Source: Hydrangea macrophylla
Taxonomy: Eukaryota > Streptophyta > Magnoliopsida > Cornales > Hydrangeaceae
Length of the DNA stretch: 64,000 nucleotides
Assembly: GCA_033977485.1 (NCBI GenBank)
Contig: CM066991.1
Span: forward strand, 129,041,999-129,105,998
Reading direction: 5' to 3'
Part shown: one piece after another, positions 33,602 to 43,605 of the stretch
Numbering within the stretch: the stretch's first letter is position 1
How the letters are laid out: every line of letters starts with the position of its first letter
Program-made: the position numbers and the translations under genes
The notes under the pieces: generated by a model
Told to the model about the DNA's origin: nothing
The model's input: only the letters and a program-made list of their open reading frames with translations
The model's database searches: none

Positions 33602-36600
33602 TGTAGACACCCCATTTTGTCGGCTATCAGATTTAGGAGACCCATAGCTTGGTGGTTCACAATGATCGTAAAAGACTCAAAAGGACTCCTGGAAGTCAGC
33701 TCTATCTCTCAGAATGCTCAGAATGACCCCTAAAAGCCCAAAAACTCCCAGATTTGGTCCCAAAGTTCTGAAAACATGCTACGTCGTAAGGAAAGCGATA
33801 AAATGAGTTTCTAAGAGAAATCATATGAAATCGTCAGCTCCCAGAGACCCCCGGAAGTCCCGGAAGTTCCCGGAAAGTCCTCGTTGACCGGTTTGACCAA
33901 GGTTTGACTAGGTTTGACCAAGGTTTGACCAAGTTTGACCGAAATCGTCCGAATTCACCAGAATCATTTTAAATCATGAGAAAAGTGTTAAAACAAGTTC
34001 CAAAAGAAAATCGAGCGAAAACATCAGCTCCCGGGAACTCCCGGAGGTTTCTAGAACTTCCCGGGAATCCCAGGTTTGACCAGAATTTGACTTTGGAACC
34101 GGGGCACCAAAACAATTTTCAAACATTTTTCATGGATACTAGAGGTCTATAGCTTTCCAACGGTATATCGCACGTAATTTCTGGATTTAAAACGAATTTA
34201 TTATGAATTTTCAAAGGCGAAAAAGACGATCAAATCAGCTTTTATCGCGAATACCGCAAAACTTTTCAAGGTGACCTATCCCCGAACTATTTTTTATGTA
34301 AAGTAGACTCCATTACCTTTCCAACGGTATATCATAACCTCAATTTGGAGTTCGTACGCATTTTCTGTGAATTTCGGACGAAATAGGGCCTTTTCGCAAA
34401 TACCGGAACTTCAGGGGGGCTAAACAGCATTATCTGGACGAAGGGAGGAGCAGTGCCGCCGCGGCACTGGCCCAGTGCCGCCGCGGCACTCCCCCCCAGA
34501 GCAGTGAGTTTTTGTAATTTCTTTTGGGGTCCCATTTTGATTAATTAAAAACCAAAACGACGTAGTTTTGATTCCCAGCTTATTTTGGACCAATGGGAGA
34601 CCATTTTAAACTTTTTAAAACTCCATTTACCACCCCTCCTTTGCCTATAAAAGAAGCCATTTACTTCCATTTAGGGGAGGGACATGGAAGCTTAGAGAAA
34701 GCTTAGGAAGAAACTCTAGGGAAATATAGAGAGAGAAAGAGAAGAAGTAGTCTTCTTCTTCCATTTTTCCAATCAAAGTGAGTTCTAATCTTGTTTTCCT
34801 CCACCATTTTTCTATATACTTCATCATCAATATACCCAATCACCATTCTTGAGCATTCTTGAGTTAGGAAGCTACTTCCATGTCCAAATGTCAAAATCTA
34901 TGAGTGAAACACCAAGCTACAAGTCCAAAATCATATTGATTATCATCTATTGATCATTATTTACTTGCTTATTCATATTATGTTCATCTCTTCTTAATCT
35001 CATTTCTTTTTATTTTCTTTATTTACTTACTAGTTCATCATCATCTAAGTGATGACATAAAGTTTGGGGTGAGTGAATCCTTATGGATAGTAGCTCTTGA
35101 CCTCAAAAACATGTTTGATAGATGATGATCATAACCTCAATACTTCCAAGATGTTCTTGAAATGTATTGAAGTTATGTCCAAAATAAAAATGAATCTCTC
35201 CAATAATATTGGGAGTTATTCAATGATTCAAGGTTGGATGAGGTTCTAAGTGGTCACATGGTCATCTCAAGAGTTTAAGTTCATGCTTTGAACATCTATT
35301 TCAAAAACCCCCAATCAAGAACTTAAACTCTATTTCAAAACTCAAATCCATTTTCTTCAAGAATGATCCAAAACAGTGAGCTGTTCAGATTCAAAGATTT
35401 GTTTTGAATTAAATACTTGAGTTATGATGATGAAACCACTTGGAAAATCTTCCTGAGACATCATAGTTTGTCCCCAATTTTTCCCATCAATTATAGAAAT
35501 GTGAAAGTATTTGTTTTGGATGTGAGAAGTTCATATTCATAATCTGCCTCTGTTCTCACAGAATGTTCACCCAACTTCTTTCACTTATTCTGGATATTTT
35601 CGTCACTGTACATATATCTTTTCTATTTTTTTTATAAAACTTGGGTGTCTTAGGAAACTTTTGGTATATAATGGGTCATCATAAACCTTTTCTTTGATTT
35701 ATGAAAAATCATACAAAATCAGTCAACAGTGCAGCTTTTGTTTCTGAGTCATGTGTACATTCTGATTTATTTCTTTTAATATGTGATAGCTATTTATGTT
35801 TGGTTTTTTGGGTTATTTTCTAGACACAATAAGGATGATCTCTGATTTTTTTCACATTTTTCTAGGCACGTTTGACCTCCCATTATAATGTTACAAAGTA
35901 ATGCATACAGTCTGTCCACTATTCACAGCATTTCACTTTTTGGCTTTCACACTTTGATGCAACACTCTCTTGTATCTAGATGAACCCATATCCCATGCAC
36001 ATGTTCTTTACCACTTTTAGCATGCTATATCATATCATGTATCATCTATCCTCTCATGTATCATACTCCCATAGATTCTTGAGTTTGATTTCCAAATAAA
36101 ACCTTGGTTTGCAAATACTTGGGAAGTTCTTGAAATAAGTTAGGAATTGATATTCCAAGTGGTTAGAATATTCATCCAGGATCTGGAAGTATACTTTCAA
36201 AACCCTCATTTCAAAACCCCCCCTCTTAAATCCCTCATTTTGATTTCAAGAAATAAACCTTGTTTTTCTCAAAACCCTCAAAACAGTGAGTCATTTAACT
36301 TCAAGGAATTATTTTGAGTTCAATACTCAATGTATGAATGTAAGACCACTTGGAAAGTCTTCCTAACTCATTAGAGAACACCCATGATTTTTGGCTTGAC
36401 TTGGAAGTACTTGGAAATGGTCCATTTGGGTCCCAACATTCCTTCCAAACATTCTGTTTTTGCTGTCACAGCAGCTAGGTCAACTTACGACCTCTTTTCC
36501 AGAAAACCTTTCCAAAAGGGGTGGTCCTAACTTATTTTTCCCTTAAAATTCAATGTCTTAGAAAACTTTCTGTATAAAATGGGCCTCTAGATCATTCGTT

Positions 36601-37762
36601 TTCATTTTCTAAGATTTTTCAACATTTCAGTCGACAGTACGAACTCTGTTTCTGAGTGACCTCTGTTGTTTATATGATTTCTCTCAATCTGTGATAGTTA
36701 TTAAGGATTGGATTTTTGGGTTGTGTTCTAGACACAATAAGGAACATCTCCATAAAAAATCATGCATTGAAAACATTCCTAACCCCTATTTTCAAATTCC
36801 CAAAGATGATGCTACTGTTCTGTCCACTATTCACAGCAAGTATACTTTAACTTTCATTCTTTGATTTGATGCTTATATGCATTCCAAATTAGTTCATATC
36901 TTAGGAAGTAGTTCATACTACATTTGTACACATCCCATGATTATTTCATTCATTCATTCATACACATTTTAGACTTCTAAGTCATTCTAGAAATCCATGT
37001 ACACAAAACACACTACAACCTTTGCACATTTTAGATACATACATTACATTCATGCAAGATTTGGGGTTTTTGTAACTCTTAATCTAAGAAGATTATAAAG
37101 AATGATCACGATCATACGTTCATGCTTCCCCTTTGATCTAATCATCCTTTCTCATCCGTCCCGGGGATTGAGAGATCTTCTTTTCTCAAAGAATAACATG
37201 CATCATACTAGCTTGTTAAGCATATTTTGATTTCTTTGTTTATTTGTTTCAAGAACAATTCATGTCCCCTTTAGATTAGGAAAACTTGATTAATTGATAT
37301 ATGATTAGACGATTTTTCCTAGGTTTATTTGTGTGATCTTTCACTTCGCATTGTGTGATATTTGGCTTAGATCTTATGAATGATATCTTATCTTTAGATC
37401 TTTCATTTCAAGTTTCTTATGTGATGTAATATACTACCGTAGTATTATTTGTCGAACCATACATAGTATAAGATGATTATTTGGATGCTAATTGAGGCCC
37501 GTCGAAAGACGGGGCGAGTTGAGGGTGTTTTAGTCGCGACAAAGGCTCCTTCCTCTCTCGTACCAAAACCCCGAACCAAGTTCTTTGGTTATGAAGGGCC
37601 GGTGCCCTTATCCGCTTGGGTGAGTCAAAATTAGGTTTCTTGGTTCCTTAAAGACCATGTGGCGACTCTGTATCTGTTTTTCAACAGACCTTTTCTCTCT
37701 CCTTGATTCAAAATCAAACGAATTTCAAAACAAAACGAAGCGGTGGAATCCCGGTATCCACA
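33602..37762 (+). mobile_element. S3: very large solo LTR-like unit, 4161 bp, TSD CATAT
   Basis: The ends TGTAGACACCCC and GGTATCCACA are flanked by CATAT (33597-33601 and 37763-37767). There is no coding sequence and no internal pair of LTRs, so it behaves as a solo LTR or a gene-less derivative. The TATA-like 'gcctataaaagaag' lies at about 34643. It contains two ~900-bp diverged tandem units (about 35100-35990 and 36080-36930). S5 and S4 belong to the same family, matching at 'gtggcgactc' near the end and GACACCCC at the start. LTRs this long are known in Tat/Ogre-type gypsy elements; assignment to that group is inference. Confidence 0.82.
34452..34490. repeat. Two perfect GC palindromes in S3
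   Basis: AGTGCCGC-C-GCGGCACT occurs at 34452-34468 and 34474-34490. It lies about 150 bp upstream of the TATA-like box. S5 carries three related copies at the same place. Confidence 0.88.
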
Positions 37763-38165
37763 CATATGTTGTTTTATTCACTAAGCGTTAGCTTAAACAA
37801 ATCGAAATATGTGTGGTTATTCAAATAACCATTTCAGGTGTAAATGCTGGCGAGGAATCACAGAAGTGAGCACGTGGGTTGGGAGTTCTTTTAGAAGGCA
37901 ACTTGAATGTTAATCTTGTAGTTTTGGGACAATAGGAATGTTGTAATAAGAATTTTTATGGTTTTTAGTTATATTTAACTTGGTATGTTAGAATGAATCT
38001 AAAACGTTGTAATAGTTAGTAACATGTTGTAACTGTGCTTTGATAATATGTTAATACAGTTAGGATTGTTTTTGGAGTACTTTTGGAAGTGTGTGTTTGA
38101 TCCCCGTTTGAATTCAAAAGCTTTTAAAACTTGAAAACTCTGCAGAATGAGAAGCTGCCATAAAT

Positions 38166-38433
38166 CAGTCGACTGGTTGAGAAAACAGTCGACTGGAGCC
38201 TCTGTTTTCAGCAACTCACTGCACCTTTTATTTGAGGATCAGTCGACTGGATCATGTTTTCACTTCAAATATTTTGTTCAGGCTGAACTTCAGTCGACCA
38301 GACCGTATCAGTCTACTGAAAATTTGAAGCCCCAGTCGACTGGGTGTAGAAAGCAGTCGACTGGATGGTGTTTTAAAACCCAACTTTCTGCTGGACCAGG
38401 ATCAGTCGACTGGGTCTGAGGATCAGTCGACTG
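38166..38433. repeat. CAGTCGACTG array in R2 3' LTR (9 copies)
   Basis: Nine copies or near copies. Differences in number from the 5' LTR array fall between palindromes. Confidence 0.9.
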
Positions 38434-38578
38434 GACGAATAGTTTTCAAAATGACTTGTTTATTCCGTTGCGTGTGTTCTTCAAACCTAATTTTGGGAAC
38501 GTTAATGAATTGGGTTAGCCTCGGTGGCGTGCCACGGGCTCCGGTTTCGCTATTGTGGGACCGGGCTGTGACACTTGC

Positions 38579-39112
38579 AAACCAAGTTTTCAAGTGGTTC
38601 GACAATCAACAATCCGCAATCCGCGGCCTACGTCCACCCCTCAAGAACACCTCTTGAGGAATCCACTAATCAATCTTCTTTGGGTGAAGATCAAACCACT
38701 CCTTACAAGTTCTTCTTAAACTCCTAGCTACACCTCCAATGAAGAAACCCTTCATATGGAGCAAGGTTTACACCAACCCTCTTACAACTTCAAGGGTTTA
38801 ATAAAATGTTGGATTACAACTGAATAATACTCTCTTTTTAGAGTAGATAGAAACAATAAATGTTCACAATAAAAGCTCTCAAGGTTTTACAAATGAAATC
38901 TAGAGCTAGAGGATGAAATCTCAAGATTTAGGGCTTGAATCTTTGATTGCAATAAGTGTGTAATGAATGAGAGTAATGGATGTCTCAACAACCAAATTTG
39001 AACTGAGTATATATACTCTCTCCAAGAAATTTGAACGTTAAGGTAGGTGGGAGCATTTAATGCTAAAGCAAAAGCAAAGGAAAAAGAGCCGTTATTGTTC
39101 TGCGCAAAGGTC
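38579..39112 (+). other. S2 body
   Basis: The main part of the S2 LTR after the R2 target duplication. It is non-coding, and the short frames show no family motif. Confidence 0.5.
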
Positions 39113-39319
39113 CATTCGACTGGGTTCACGATCCAGTCGACTGTCCTTTTTAAATATTGAATTTGCTCCTAAGACACAGTCGACTGTATTACTAGGTCCA
39201 GTCGACTGGATAGTTAAAGCAGAAACTAGCTTAAAAAATAATGGTTCAGTCGACTGTTTTTGTGTCCAGTCGACTGATTATTTTTGCGTCCAGTCGACTG
39301 ATGAAAGTCCAGTCGACTT
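39113..39319. repeat. CAGTCGACTG array in S2 (8 copies)
   Basis: Eight copies or near copies (the first is cattcgactg, the last cagtcgactt) within 207 bp. The host LTR is unrelated in sequence to R2 and S1. Confidence 0.9.
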
Positions 39320-40552
39320 TTTTTCAAGGAAAAACAATTTTCTTGTTATGAATAAATTGTTCAATTTTAAGCCCTTGTTCTTGAGATTCAATCTAACCAA
39401 CTTTACACAAAGACCTATAAGAGCAAAACAAGAGGAAAATAGTCTTCCATAATGCTTCTAAAGAATATCCATCATCACTCTTAAGATCTGTTTGGACAAT
39501 ATGCTAAATAACATCGTAAGTACTCAACTTAATAGTTTGTTAATCATCAAAATTACTTAGGGTAAAACCCTTGGGGCTAACAAAAAGGATAGTGGACAAG
39601 TAGGGTATTAGACAAGAATGTATAACACTGTAGTTGAGATCTCTGATAGAAAAGTAATTGACTCGGGGTATTGTGGATATCGCAATTTTCTCCTTTACCC
39701 ACAGCTTTTCATTTAAAATGATTTTTCAAATTTTAAAACATAAAACAATGAGTCGCCACTTAATTTTTTTTTTAAAGGGACAAATTAAGAAACCATTTTA
39801 AAACAACTGATCTTTTTGCGAAACCAAAGATTAAACTAGGTCCGGGGATTATGAAATGAGAAGGGAAGGAGCCCATCGGACTAAAACACCCCTTCTTATC
39901 CTATCTCGCGATAGGCCTCTACTCAACATCCTTTTAATCGAATTAATTATCTAAGCATGTCCTCAACTAATACATATATATAGATATACGTCACAAAAGC
40001 ATGTCTAAAAGGGTGTAAGATTGCAAGTGATAAAATATCATTCAAAAACCACATAATTCAAGTAGCAAGCAATATGATATGCAAATAAGGAACTATAGAA
40101 CTTACCCGGGATCCGTGCTGCGAATATTAAACGTGCAATGCATACAAATAGAAAGTAAAACCTAAGAAAAGGTCTCTAATCACATGTATTCACATAAGGC
40201 AAGATCCTAATTCTAATGTGTCGCGCATGAGGTCATTAAATCAATATAACAATATAAAGAATCAAGGAATCACTACACCATTTGGGCTGATTTGTAACGG
40301 ACAAGTTTTATGATTTGTAACGGTTTTAACCATTACTAAATTTAGTAATGGTTAAAACCGTTACAAATCAAGGAAACCGTTACAAATCAAGGAAACCGTT
40401 ACTAGTTTATTTTCCATTTGTTTTTTTAAATTTTGTAACAGTTTAAAAAAATTTGTAATGGTTTTATCCGTTACAAATAATGCCTGAATTAAAAATTAGT
40501 ACAATAAATGAGGACTTATTTTATGGCCAAAACGTAAATAAAAGTACGGTGG

Positions 40553-40760
40553 CACTACAACAAAAATGGCCGATAGAGACATTTATTTTGAGACAAAAAT
40601 AAAAGGGTCTTTAGAAATTACTTGTAAGGACACATAATTTTTCGTCTCTACAAAATAAAATAATTGTCCTTCGAAATTACTTATAAGGACACATAATTTT
40701 CCGTCTCTACAAAAGAAAATAATTGTCTTTAGAAGTTACTTGTAAAGACACATAAGTTTT
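40553..40760. mobile_element. Single CACTA-like end inside CACTA-2
   Basis: CACTACAACAAAAATGGCCG at 40553 has the form of a CACTA terminus. It is followed by three ~63-bp tandem units containing 'attactt.taaggacacata' and 'cgtctctacaaaa'. A matching right end was not found, so it is probably a truncated second element. Confidence 0.5.
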
Positions 40761-41516
40761 AGTTCTGTAACATTACTCACATATTAGGAATTTTTGTTGA
40801 TTTGGAAAGGATTTCTTCTAGAAATAGGGGGTACAGAATTACAAACAAAGAGTTGTATTGGTTTAGGATACCATGTCATCCCAATAACCATGACAATCAA
40901 TATTTTTCCGAAGATTAGAAACAATCACTATATAGACCTTCTATCACTATTCTGGAAAAAAAAAATTAAATAAAGAGTCATCAGGTGTACGGCTAAAATA
41001 TAACGATTGTAAAACCGGGGCTAATATACGAGGGTTGAACATTTGAGAAGCACTCCATTACTCTAATATTTAATGACGGGCATACGAACGTGGTCAATGT
41101 ACGACGGTTGTAGAAGAAACTGTCATCTATACTAATATGGAAAGAGAAAGGGAGGGTACTAAAATAATTTTTACTAACGTCATTAATCACATTACAATCA
41201 TTATAGTTTTTTAATCAAACTAATTTCAAAAGGTATTGAAATGTCCTCTCAAAAAGGTTTTTAAAATTAACTTCCCTCAACCACCCAATTACACTCACAA
41301 GATGAGTGACACTCCTCTAGTATTAATTAACGTCGGTTGTGTAACAGTGATAAATAGGTGACAGTTTGTAAATAAACCATGGTTAAAGTTAAAAGCTATA
41401 AGACTAGTTATGTGATAGATACAAATTTTCTTTCCCTCTACTGAAGAAAAAAAATTTTCCTTTTCCTCTCAAAACTCAAAAGAAAAGTCTATCCCTAATT
41501 TATTTCCCTCTCTTAG

Positions 41517-41714
41517 TCTTTGACCTCCGAATGCATCCAAAAGGGTGTACTACTCTCAAACCCACCACCGGACCATCTCCCCAATGAATCCCTAATCTTT
41601 GTCCTCAAACTCTCTATCTCTAAAACCCTCTCCCACTTCCCCACCCTCGCCACCAACCCTGGAGTCGTACTCTGCAATGGCTCTAGCGTCAATTCCATTC
41701 AAGCTAGAGTGAAA
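41517..41714 (+). pseudogene. BAHD acyltransferase fragment
   Basis: The frame reads SLTSECIQKGVLLSNPPP, then LKLSISKTLSHFPTLA, then VLCNGSSVNSIQA. The spacing of 'YIQKG', 'L..SLS.TLS.FP.LAGR' and 'I.CND.GV.F..A' is that of the N-terminal part of plant BAHD acyltransferases, which transfer acyl groups from CoA to alcohols or amines. The GR after LA is missing and a TAG lies just upstream in frame. No catalytic HXXXD or DFGWG motif is present, so this is a short captured piece. Confidence 0.7.
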
Positions 41715-41845
41715 CGCGTCTGGCTACGTCCACCAAACCTTTTTCGGCGTCCATTTTTTATAATTGTTTTTGTCTTTTTAGTTTTTCTATTAATTTATAT
41801 GTTGTTTGTTATAGGTTTTCACGTGTTTTCTAGTGCTTGTATCAG

Positions 41846-41897
41846 GGTGGAGGAGGACTGTAGGAGAGCAATTCAGCTTGATAACAATTCTCTCAAG
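41846..41897 (+). pseudogene. CHIP-type TPR E3 ligase exon fragment
   Basis: A small exon between an AG acceptor (41844-41845) and a GT donor (41898-41899) encodes VEEDCRRAIQLDNNSLK. This matches the end of the second TPR of plant CHIP, a chaperone-dependent U-box ubiquitin ligase, as I remember the family. The piece is only 17 residues, so the call depends on wording alone. It lies directly after the BAHD fragment. Confidence 0.6.
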
Positions 41898-43020
41898 GTT
41901 AGGGTTTGCAGATTCCACTAATTTACCATTCTTATAATTCAGACTACTTGATTGGTTAATTCAGTCCTTATGTTATGAATACCTAGATATGATGCATAGG
42001 TTTTTTCAAGGACTAATGGGATCTTTTCATATTAGTACTAAGCTATAATTTAGAGAATTGGGGTTATCATCAGGTATCAATTTGAATTGTCAGGTAATTT
42101 GTTTAAGCTGCTTTGAACGGTCTTTAGAACTCAAAAGGGATAAGAACGGGTTAAAATCTTGAATCTTAATGTATTCCTAGATTCAATAAGAAATCTAACT
42201 ACATCATAAGAGTGCACTACTAGACACGGGTGTGTGAAGAGTGATTATATTTATGAGTTAGTAATTCAAATACCCTCTTCGACGCGATGTAGTCTTCGAA
42301 TTGATGACTACATCAACCAACCACCTACTCGTGGTCTTTCTTTTAGATATAAGTTTAAGTGAACTACTGAAAGTGATAGGGGTAGATTTTGGTTAAAGAA
42401 TAATTGGTATGGAAGAAGTGAATAAATGCGAGTTCAATTATCACTTTCTTGAGATTCTTGCTCTGAATTTATGGTGCATTTCTAGGGTTGATTGAAATAG
42501 TATAGGGATTTGCACATGCCTTTGTATCAGAGTATATATGTCTATATATATTTATCCATTTCTAGGGTTTTTACCAAATTTACGTGTAATTGTCTGTATA
42601 ATTATATAGAATAATTGATGTGCGAGAATTGGATAAATTTGAGTTCAATTAGCACCTTCTTGAGCTTCTTGCTTTGAATTTCTTGCTTTGAATTTCTCAT
42701 GATATTTCTTTTCCTCTTTGGTGAAATTTTAGAAATTGAAAGGCTTTGAAGACGTTTTGACAATGTTGAAAGGAAAAGAAAGAGAAATTATGGGAGAATA
42801 GAAGGATATAGGTAATTTATCTTTGTCGTATGAATAGGAAAAGTGGGCTTGATAGGGAGAGTGGTTATGGCCATTGGCTCAGTCTCGGTAGCCCTCCACC
42901 AGAAAATATTAGGATATTCATGAGATTCACTGTAGCTCATATCAAAATTGCCTTGGAAAGTTTTTCATTAATAGCAGGGTAGATAGTTCATCTGGTGAAT
43001 AACCTCATGATGTAGATTAA

Positions 43021-43605
43021 ACTTATGGTAGTCCCTCTCTTAGTTTTGAGTTAGAGAGTCTAATTTTTGCAAGATTTCCGAGATCAGAACATTGGAAATT
43101 ATCTTTGGTTAACAAGAGATATTTAAATCTTTTGAAGACCAGTGAACTATTTAAGATTAGGAGAGAGACTAGGGTTAAAGGATCATATGTTTTCATGTTG
43201 GCAACTGGGATGAATAGTTTGTGGGAATTTGATTTTGAATTCAAGTCTTCCACGAAGCTCCCAATTATACCATCAGATTTTTGTTTCACATATGGAGATA
43301 AAGAATCAATTTGTGCAAGAACTAATTCACTTGTTTCGGGCAGCGAAATCAATGGTCTTATTATTCGGAGGTATGAATTGGTTTTGAGCAGATGGTTCAA
43401 AGGACCTTCAATGATCAAGCCAATGTGCTTATTTGATTTTACCACATCCGGTACGTATGTAATTGTAGCCGGTGGGATAGGGATAGATAGCAACGTACAC
43501 CACACTGCTGAGAAATATAGTCCAGCAACTTAATCATGGGAGCTCCTTCCTAGGATGAAACAAAAGAGGAAGATTTGCTCAGGGTGTTACATGGACAATA
43601 TGATT
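43021..43605 (+). pseudogene. F-box/kelch-repeat protein fragment
   Basis: The open frame carries SPSLSFELESLIFARFPRSE, VNKRYLNLLKTSELFKIRRE, KLPIIPSDFCFTYGDKES and RYELVLSRWFKGPSMIKP. It then runs to VIVAGG and AEKYSP, has a TAA at 43531-43533, and continues in the same frame WELLPRMKQKRKICSGCYMD. This is the end of the F-box and the first kelch repeats of the plant SKIP11-like F-box/kelch family (SCF substrate receptors). Upstream codons contain stops and the later kelch repeats are absent. It is a captured, decayed piece in CACTA-2. Confidence 0.85.

Larger units (their letters stand above)
25432..38573 (+). mobile_element. R2: full-length Tekay-like chromovirus (Ty3/gypsy), TSD CTTGC
   Basis: Flanked by CTTGC at 25427-25431 and 38574-38578. 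The 5' LTR is 25432-27488, the primer-binding site 27494-27505, the gag-pol frame 27721-32259, the polypurine tract 32288-32298 and the 3' LTR 32302-38573. S3 is inserted in the 3' LTR. The two LTRs are almost identical outside the palindrome array, so insertion was recent. Unusually, both LTRs start TATAACACC rather than TG. The C-terminal chromodomain of the integrase places it among chromoviruses, Tekay/Del-like by its C-terminal wording. Confidence 0.94.
32302..38573 (+). repeat. R2 3' LTR, interrupted by S3
   Basis: Parts 32302-33601 and 37763-38573 match the 5' LTR with a handful of substitutions (for example near 33183, 33222 and 33466) and with indels only in the palindrome array (38166-38433, nine copies). 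Confidence 0.93.
17199..39582 (+). mobile_element. S2: copia-like solo LTR (~1.15 kb) split by CACTA-1 and R2
   Basis: Terminal sequences are TGTTGGCCC (17199) and GGGGCTAACA (39582), inverted repeats of each other. Flanks TAAAG and AAAAG agree in 4 of 5 bases. After removal of CACTA-1 (17321-25405) and R2 (25432-38573), three pieces join: 17199-17320, 25406-25431 and 38574-39582. The start, with a G tract followed by 'tgaataag', is the style of some plant copia LTRs; this class assignment is inference. A run of 21 G lies at 17224-17244. Confidence 0.7.
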
